Below, one piece after another: positions 7,034 through 10,855 of a stretch of DNA of 10,855 nt (position 1 is its first letter; every line of letters begins with the position of its first letter). The position numbers were made by a program, and so were the translations under genes. The stretch spans positions 1-10,855 of the forward strand of contig JAJTCI010000047.1 in NCBI GenBank assembly GCA_021323155.1. Reading direction: 5' to 3'. The notes under the pieces were generated by a model. That model was not told the DNA's origin. It saw only the letters and a program-made list of their open reading frames with translations, and did not search any database. The stretch comes from Chitinophagaceae bacterium (GTDB lineage Bacteria > Bacteroidota > Bacteroidia > Chitinophagales > Chitinophagaceae).

Positions 7034-7041
7034 CAAAGGTA
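7034..7041 (-). promoter_or_regulatory. Candidate -7 box of the pterin operon
   Basis: On the minus strand this reads TACCTTTG, a full match to TAnnTTTG, and ends 20 bases before the ATG of the first PTPS gene. No clear TTTG element stands 19-21 bases upstream. Position and match make it the best promoter candidate for the PTPS-PTPS-folE operon. Confidence 0.5.
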
Positions 7042-7065
7042 AGGTTATGAAACTATCGGCACGGT

Positions 7066-7097
7066 GTTGCAGAATCCGGATTTACCTACGACCTTTG
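7066..7097 (+). promoter_or_regulatory. Weak candidate promoter of the mqnB-mqnD pair
   Basis: GTTG at 7066-7069, a 20-base spacer and GACCTTTG at 7090-7097 approximate the Bacteroidota promoter pattern. Only 8 bases separate it from the mqnB ATG, so the leader would be almost absent. Low support, but it lies in the only gap before this divergent operon. Confidence 0.25.
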
Positions 7098-7105
7098 GCC
7101 ACTCT

Positions 7106-7774
7106 ATGCGGATCATCGTTACCTCTGCCACTATTGATGAATGGATGCCGGCCTACCTGCAGATCGATACTTTGTACACCAGCGAAAGCAAACGCATGAA
7201 AGTGATCTTTCACCAAAGCGGCGTTGGCATGCTCGCAACTGCGGTCTCCCTAACGAAGATGATCGCCGAGGAAAAGCCGGACCTGGTGATCCAGGTCGGC
7301 ATCGCGGGGTGCTTCGACGGGTCGATGACACTGGGGAAGGTGGTATGTGTAAAAGAAGAGTCACTTGGCGACCTTGGTGTACAGGAAGATGGTAAATGGA
7401 AAGATATATTCGACCTCAAGCTGGAGAAGTCCAGTTACCCACCGTACGAAAAACGCCGGTTGCCCAATCCGTGGCTGGCGGAGTACAATCTCCTGAAACT
7501 GCCGGAGGTGCTGGCTACCACGATCAACGAGATAACTACCACCGAAGAGCGAAAGCAACAACTCACCCGCAAATACGAAGCGGTCACGGAAAGCATGGAG
7601 GGAGCAGCGCTTCATTATGTCTGCCGCAACTTCAACGTGCCATTTATCCAGATCCGCGCGGTTTCCAATTATATCGGTGAAAGGGACAAGTCAAAATGGG
7701 AACTCAAGGCGGCGATAGAAAACTGTAACCAAACCCTGTTGCGATACCTGGATAAACTCTACAAGCTGTCCTGA
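7106..7774 (+). CDS. mqnB: Futalosine hydrolase
   Basis: 222 residues from ATG 7106 (MRIIVTSAT). It cleaves futalosine into dehypoxanthine futalosine and hypoxanthine, an early cytosolic step of the futalosine menaquinone pathway. The fold is that of nucleoside phosphorylases/hydrolases: VGIAGCFDG in the central sheet, the nucleoside-binding motif ESMEGAALH, and a C-terminal SNYIGERDKSKWEL typical of MqnB rather than of MTA/SAH nucleosidase. A longer frame to 7064 starts with GTG and adds 14 residues ahead of the first beta strand, so the ATG is preferred. mqnD begins one base after its stop, which strongly supports the assignment. It is divergent from the pterin operon. Confidence 0.92.
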   Translation: MRIIVTSATIDEWMPAYLQIDTLYTSESKRMKVIFHQSGVGMLATAVSLTKMIAEEKPDLVIQVGIAGCFDGSMTLGKVVCVKEESLGDLGVQEDGKWKDIFDLKLEKSSYPPYEKRRLPNPWLAEYNLLKLPEVLATTINEITTTEERKQQLTRKYEAVTESMEGAALHYVCRNFNVPFIQIRAVSNYIGERDKSKWELKAAIENCNQTLLRYLDKLYKLS

Positions 7775-7775
7775 T

Positions 7776-8600
7776 ATGATGCTCACCCTGGGATTCAGCC
7801 CCTGCCCCAACGACACCTTCATTTTCGACGCGCTGGTGAACCACAGGTTCGATACAGCCGGCCTTGAATTCAAGGTGATGCTGGAAGACGTGCAAACGCT
7901 CAACGACTGGGCCAACCAGGGCAAGCTGGACGTTTCAAAGATCAGTTATGGAAACCTTCCGAACGTGTTGGGCCAATATGTCCTGCTAAACAGTGGGGGC
8001 GCGTTGGGCAAAGGCGTTGGGCCGCTGCTCATCACGCGTCAGGATGGAATGTCACTGGACAACCTCAATGAATGCGTAGTCGCGATACCGGGCGAGCACA
8101 CGACGGCCAACCTGCTCTTTACAATGGCGTTCCCAGAAGCACGCCGGAAAAAGTTCATGGTCTTTCACCAGGTGGAGGAAGCCGTACTGCGGGGTGATGT
8201 GGATGCTGGTGTGATCATCCACGAAAACCGCTTCACCTACCAGCAACGAGGCCTGGTAAAACTGTTGGACCTGGGTGAGACGTGGGAAAAAAGGACGGGT
8301 GTACCCATTCCATTGGGTGGCATCGTTGCAAAGCGGGCTTTACCGGCAGCGGTTGCGCGCCAGGTGAATGCGCTTATCAGGAGAAGCCTGGAATATGCAT
8401 TCGGGAAGTATCCCTTTATTTCCGACTATGTAAAACAACACTCCCAGGAAATGGATGAAACGGTAATGCGCCAGCACATTGACCTTTATGTCAATCATTA
8501 TTCGCTCGACCTGGGCGATGAGGGAAGAAAAGCAGTACAAACCTTATTGGGAGTGATGGGCGGTTCAACAGGAGATGTGTTTCTTGCAGACGCATCATAA
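7776..8600 (+). CDS. mqnD: 1,4-dihydroxy-6-naphthoate synthase
   Basis: 274 residues (273 if the second of two adjacent ATGs at 7776 and 7779 is used). It converts cyclic dehypoxanthine futalosine to 1,4-dihydroxy-6-naphthoate, the head-group precursor of menaquinone. The fold is that of periplasmic-binding-type proteins, but no signal peptide is present. Hallmarks are GFSPCPNDTFIFDAL at the N-terminus, DVSKISYGNLP, the VAIPGEHTTANLL loop and DAGVIIHENRFTY with a conserved histidine. Coupled to mqnB by a one-base gap. Its 3' end overlaps the convergent pabC-like gene by 6 bases. The other pathway genes (mqnA, mqnC, mqnE) are not in the window and are presumably elsewhere. Confidence 0.95.
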   Translation: MMLTLGFSPCPNDTFIFDALVNHRFDTAGLEFKVMLEDVQTLNDWANQGKLDVSKISYGNLPNVLGQYVLLNSGGALGKGVGPLLITRQDGMSLDNLNECVVAIPGEHTTANLLFTMAFPEARRKKFMVFHQVEEAVLRGDVDAGVIIHENRFTYQQRGLVKLLDLGETWEKRTGVPIPLGGIVAKRALPAAVARQVNALIRRSLEYAFGKYPFISDYVKQHSQEMDETVMRQHIDLYVNHYSLDLGDEGRKAVQTLLGVMGGSTGDVFLADAS

Positions 8601-9413
8601 TCTGATCTCCTCCAGGAATTTACCGGATAACATTTTTGCCACCTGATTCCCGTAGTTATTTTCCCCTACCTGCTGCACCCACCGGATGCCCCTGATAGCA
8701 TTCGTGATGAACACCTCCGAAGCGTACTGCAATTCATCAGGCGTTATGGTTGTTTCCATTACCGGCAGGCCTTCTTTGCGGCAGCGTTGCAGCAGGTATT
8801 TTCTCATTACACCGCTCACACAACCTTCGCTGAGAGCGGGCGTTTTGATTATTCCATCTGCTACAACAAATAGGTTCGCAATAGAAGTGTCCGCTACCCG
8901 GCCTGAAGCATTGAGCACAATCGCGTCGTCACAATCATTTTGCTTCGCCCATGCAGCCGCCAACCGGTATGGCAGGAAGCTGTTGCTTTTGATATGGGAG
9001 ACCTGGTCGAAGGGTTTTACAACGTCCGGGCATATCCCCAACACCAATCCCTTTTCATTGAAAGTAATAGTTGTAATGTCCAGGGGATAGCTTTCGATCA
9101 CATAGTCCATCCCTTCTTCCGTTCGAAGTACCATCAAACGGATGCGCGCCGTGTGGTGACCATTCTCTTTGGTCAACCGGTGGATATCTTGCTCTATTGA
9201 TGCTGCAGAAAACGATGAGGGTTTAATGAATCGCTGTGTTTCCATCGAAGCGAACAAGCGTTCAAAGTGCAGTTTCTGTAAGGAGATCTCACCGTTTACC
9301 ATGCGAATGGTCTCGAAACACCCGTCCCCATACCGCAGGCCGGGACTGGAAGCAGTGACAATGGGTGTGTCCGCGTCAATTAGCTTCCCGTTAAAAATGA
9401 TCTTCGATGCCAT
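8595..9413 (-). CDS. pabC: Class IV PLP-dependent enzyme, probably 4-amino-4-deoxychorismate lyase
   Basis: 272 residues, usual for fold-type IV PLP enzymes. The N-terminal block PGLRYGDGCFETIR is the phosphate-side signature seen in aminodeoxychorismate lyases; the Schiff-base lysine is K142 in SHIKSNSFLPY; DDAIVLNASGRVADTSIANLF and ASEVFITNAIRGI complete the cofactor site. The lyase would split aminodeoxychorismate to p-aminobenzoate and pyruvate for folate synthesis. Branched-chain or D-amino-acid aminotransferases share the fold, so the substrate is not certain; the length and the YGDGCFET and TNAIRGI versions favour PabC. The start is ATG 9413, only 17 bases after a terminator-like hairpin. 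Tail-to-tail overlap with mqnD. The lyase role fits the folate step encoded by folE in the same window. Confidence 0.75.
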   Translation of the reverse strand: MASKIIFNGKLIDADTPIVTASSPGLRYGDGCFETIRMVNGEISLQKLHFERLFASMETQRFIKPSSFSAASIEQDIHRLTKENGHHTARIRLMVLRTEEGMDYVIESYPLDITTITFNEKGLVLGICPDVVKPFDQVSHIKSNSFLPYRLAAAWAKQNDCDDAIVLNASGRVADTSIANLFVVADGIIKTPALSEGCVSGVMRKYLLQRCRKEGLPVMETTITPDELQYASEVFITNAIRGIRWVQQVGENNYGNQVAKMLSGKFLEEIRL

Positions 9414-9421
9414 TAGTGGTG

Positions 9422-9452
9422 ATAAAATAAAAATCCTGCCGCGGCAGGATTT
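9422..9452 (-). terminator. Intrinsic terminator after the orphan response regulator gene
   Basis: A perfect 22-base palindrome at 9431-9452 with arms AAATCCTGCC and GGCAGGATTT folds into a GC-rich stem with a CGCG loop. On the minus strand it is followed by a T-rich run (TTTTTATTTTAT). It lies 21 bases after the TAG of the response regulator and only 17 bases before the ATG of the pabC-like gene, so it may also act as leader attenuation for that gene. Confidence 0.85.
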
Positions 9453-9473
9453 GTCCGTTCGTTAAATTTGAGC

Positions 9474-10130
9474 CTAGCCTTCCACGATACCATGCTTCAC
9501 CGCGTAAAGGATCAATCCGGCGGTAGATTTAGCACCGGTCTTGATCTTCAGCCGGTCGCGGATTGCTTCCACTGTGCGCGGGCTGATATCGACAAGGTCG
9601 GCGATCTCCTTGGTGCTTTTCTCTTCGCACATCAGCTTCAGCACATTGATCTCTTTGTCACTCAGGTCCGCCTCTTCGGCGTAAGGCGCCATGTCATTCT
9701 TTTTATTCCGCAGTCCGGCCAGCATCGCCTTGTTGGTGTATTCGTTAAAAAAGAACTCGCTTTCGAAGCAGGTCCTGATTGCCTGGTAGATGGTCTCCGA
9801 ATCAGAGTTTTTAGTGAGGTAGCTGTTGGCACCGATCTCCATCAGGCGGCTGATCATACTGACGTCATCGTTCATCGTCAGCATGATGATCTTAACGTCC
9901 GGCAATATCTTCTTCACTTCCGGGAGCGTGGCAATGCCATCCATGATAGGCATTTGTATATCCAGCAGGATGATATCGGGCTTCAGGAATTTAACAAGGT
10001 TCAGTAGCTGCATGCCGTTCTCAGCCTCACCGAGAAATTCGATATCCGGGTAAAAGCCAAGCGAGGTCTTAACGCCGGTCCGGAAGAGCGCGTGGTCATC
10101 GGCAATGATCACTTTGATTTTTTCAGGCAT
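9474..10130 (-). CDS. Orphan response regulator, NarL/FixJ family (REC plus LuxR-type HTH)
   Basis: 218 residues from ATG 10130 (MPEKIKVIIADDH). The receiver has D11/D12, phosphoacceptor D57 in IILLDIQMPIMDG, T85 in MLTMNDD and K107 in YLTKNS, so it should be phosphorylatable. The C-terminal LuxR-type helix-turn-helix covers about residues 150-218 (STKEIADLVDISPRTVEAIR). A longer frame to 10190 starts with TTG upstream of a perfect -7 box, so the internal ATG is preferred. No kinase lies beside it; its partner must be encoded elsewhere, or it could receive phosphate from the HisKA_3 kinase at 3786-4565, which has its own regulator. Monocistronic, with a promoter at 10148-10155 and the terminator at 9422-9452. 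Targets unknown. Confidence 0.93.
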   Translation of the reverse strand: MPEKIKVIIADDHALFRTGVKTSLGFYPDIEFLGEAENGMQLLNLVKFLKPDIILLDIQMPIMDGIATLPEVKKILPDVKIIMLTMNDDVSMISRLMEIGANSYLTKNSDSETIYQAIRTCFESEFFFNEYTNKAMLAGLRNKKNDMAPYAEEADLSDKEINVLKLMCEEKSTKEIADLVDISPRTVEAIRDRLKIKTGAKSTAGLILYAVKHGIVEG

Positions 10131-10147
10131 AGGACAAATGGTTGCTG

Positions 10148-10155
10148 CAAATATA
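10148..10155 (-). promoter_or_regulatory. Candidate -7 box of the orphan response regulator gene
   Basis: On the minus strand this reads TATATTTG, a full match to TAnnTTTG, 17 bases before the ATG at 10130. The -33 region has no good TTTG. The site supports the internal ATG as the true start, because the longer frame would begin upstream of it. Confidence 0.5.
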
Positions 10156-10304
10156 AAACGTAAATCTTCTAATGTTATTTTCCTGCTCAAGTTAGAAAAA
10201 ATACGATATAGTAAACCGGGATTTTCCGACCGAAGGGTAAAATACGCAGTGAAATAAAAGAGCAGTTTTGCGCTTGTCTTTTGTTTTGAGGTGGATTATT
10301 TTCA
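10156..10304. other. Intergenic stretch between divergent genes, no coding gene seen
   Basis: AT-rich DNA upstream of the orphan regulator. I see no open frame with coding character on either strand. It contains a T-rich tract with three TTTG tetramers near 10267-10288 and the possible promoter of the proposed small RNA (10274-10304). An 8-base string AAACCGGG near 10213 recurs near 10429, probably by chance. Confidence 0.6.
10274..10304 (+). promoter_or_regulatory. Weak candidate promoter for the proposed small RNA
   Basis: TTG at 10274-10276, a 20-base spacer and TATTTTCA at 10297-10304 partly match the Bacteroidota promoter. The -7 box resembles that of the downstream gene (TAATTTCA). It would start a transcript near 10310 that ends at the terminator at 10434-10460. 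Confidence 0.3.
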
Positions 10305-10309
10305 CTGTC

Positions 10310-10460
10310 CGATAAATAACTATGAAAAACCGTTCAATATCCTAACCAATAGCAACTATTCCTAGCTGCTGAGCTGAAAAATCTGAATCCAACATCCTGG
10401 GGAAGAACTTAAAGGCCCAGGTGGTAGAAACCGGGGCTTGTGCACAACAAGCCCTTTTTT
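10310..10460 (+). ncRNA. Candidate structured small RNA of about 150 nt
   Basis: The stretch ends in a strong plus-strand intrinsic terminator, yet no coding gene lies upstream on that strand: the nearest gene is divergent. Internal complementarity is notable. AATAG/CTATT forms a tight hairpin with a CAA loop at 10348-10360, and CCTGGG/CCCAGG pairs at 10396-10421. As an alternative to that second stem, CTAACC at 10342-10347 can pair with GGTGGTAG at 10420-10427 (two-base bulge) and CCGTT at 10331-10335 with AACCGG at 10429-10434, closing the whole unit. A 6S-like RNA or an unnamed sRNA is possible; I cannot match it to a known family. The boundaries are estimates from a weak promoter and the T tract. 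Confidence 0.4.
10434..10460 (+). terminator. Strong intrinsic terminator on the plus strand
   Basis: GGGCTTGT at 10434-10441 pairs perfectly with ACAAGCCC at 10447-10454 around a GCACA loop and is followed by six T at 10455-10460. The opposite strand lacks a T tract, so it acts on plus-strand transcripts. It lies upstream of the promoter-like site of the gene at 10508 and therefore ends a separate transcript. Confidence 0.85.
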
Positions 10461-10461
10461 A

Positions 10462-10492
10462 TTTGTGTTTTTTCAAATCCGGGGTAATTTCA
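10462..10492 (+). promoter_or_regulatory. Candidate promoter of the small membrane protein gene
   Basis: TTTG at 10462-10465, a 19-base spacer and TAATTTCA at 10485-10492 fit the Bacteroidota promoter pattern well at the -33 element and partly at -7. The ATG at 10508 follows 15 bases later, leaving a leader of about 10 bases. Confidence 0.45.
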
Positions 10493-10507
10493 CAGCAAAC
10501 TACTGCC

Positions 10508-10855
10508 ATGACGACCGCCAACCGGAACCTATACAGTATACTCTCCTTATTACCGGCGATCCTGCTTGTTATTTATTTCGCATTATTTATCCTGATGTTC
10601 GTGGGCATGTTTGGCCGTATGCACGAATTTGAAGAGCGGCCACACGAGTCTTTCGATTTCGGGCAATTCGGCGCGGTGATGATCGTAGGTATCCTTTTGG
10701 GTATTGCCAGCCTGGCTGCCCTTATTTTATTTATCATTCACGTGGTGAACAACAAAAGCCTTCCCGATTCCGAGCGGATCATCTGGATACTGGCTTTTCT
10801 TTTCGCCGGCTTTGTTGGTTTCCCTCTCTACTGGTTCATGCGCGGCATTAAATAC
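10508..10855 (+). CDS. Small integral membrane protein of unknown function, 3' end beyond the window
   Basis: The frame opens at ATG 10508 (MTTANRNLYSILSLLPAILL) and remains open for 116 codons to the window edge. Three hydrophobic segments are visible: about residues 11-36, 55-79 and 91-110, with an acidic, His-containing loop (MHEFEERPHESFDF) between the first two. The pattern of a helix, the loop SLPDSERIIW, and a final helix ending FPLYWFMRGIKY resembles the small membrane domain found at the N-terminus of some phospholipase-D-like proteins, where such helices end in a Pro-x-Tyr-[Trp/Leu] motif, but the likeness is weak. Function unknown. A promoter-like site directly upstream suggests independent transcription. 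Confidence 0.8.
   Translation, partial: MTTANRNLYSILSLLPAILLVIYFALFILMFVGMFGRMHEFEERPHESFDFGQFGAVMIVGILLGIASLAALILFIIHVVNNKSLPDSERIIWILAFLFAGFVGFPLYWFMRGIKY

Noticed and set aside
9431..9452. The palindrome as an operator or restriction-type site
   Set aside because: A T-rich run follows on the minus strand directly after a gene's stop, which fits an intrinsic terminator better.
10438..10632. Plus-strand 64-codon open frame across the terminator and the next gene
   Set aside because: It runs through a terminator hairpin and overlaps the better supported membrane protein frame starting at 10508.
1..10855. CRISPR arrays, insertion sequences, integrase sites or a phage island
   Set aside because: No spaced direct repeats, transposase, integrase or terminal repeats were seen; gene content is ordinary chromosomal metabolism and signalling.

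Overview
The window looks like a chromosomal segment of a Bacteroidota bacterium, probably Chitinophagaceae or a close relative. Grounds are the type III glutamine synthetase, promoter-like sites with the Bacteroidota -7 motif TAnnTTTG, the futalosine menaquinone genes, short HisKA_3 kinases paired with NarL/FixJ regulators, and the protein style. The genus is not determined. There is no sign of a mobile element, CRISPR array, tRNA or rRNA. All genes look intact except the two cut by the window edges.

Layout. (1) Positions 1-1782, minus strand: the first 594 codons of glutamine synthetase III (glnN), with its tail beyond the left edge. (2) Positions 1916-5505, minus strand: a compact run of five genes, in transcription order a 105-residue cytosolic protein of unknown function, a 7-TM membrane protein, a one-TM HisKA_3 histidine kinase, a NarL-type response regulator and a 412-residue multi-pass membrane protein. 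The first four overlap one another and the fifth follows after 9 bases. This is the least understood and most system-like part. (3) Positions 5573-7013, minus strand: two tandem 6-pyruvoyl-tetrahydropterin synthase paralogues followed by GTP cyclohydrolase I (folE), a pterin operon. (4) Positions 7106-8600, plus strand: mqnB and mqnD of the futalosine menaquinone pathway. (5) Positions 8595-9413, minus strand: a class IV PLP enzyme, probably 4-amino-4-deoxychorismate lyase (pabC), tail-to-tail with mqnD. (6) Positions 9474-10130, minus strand: an orphan NarL-type response regulator closed by a clear intrinsic terminator. (7) Positions 10131-10507: a 377-base gap with a strong plus-strand terminator that no coding gene explains, so a small RNA is proposed. 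(8) Positions 10508-10855, plus strand: the start of a small membrane protein cut by the right edge.

How the genes fit together. FolE makes dihydroneopterin triphosphate, the shared precursor of folate and of the tetrahydropterin products of the PTPS enzymes. PabC would supply p-aminobenzoate for folate. MqnB and MqnD make the naphthoate head group of menaquinone. The central two-component operon has no visible link to these pathways; its signal and targets are unknown.

Several starts were moved inward from the longest open frame, because the longest form begins at TTG or GTG inside the upstream gene or promoter while an ATG sits directly before the conserved domain. All functional assignments come from reading motifs by eye; no database search was possible.
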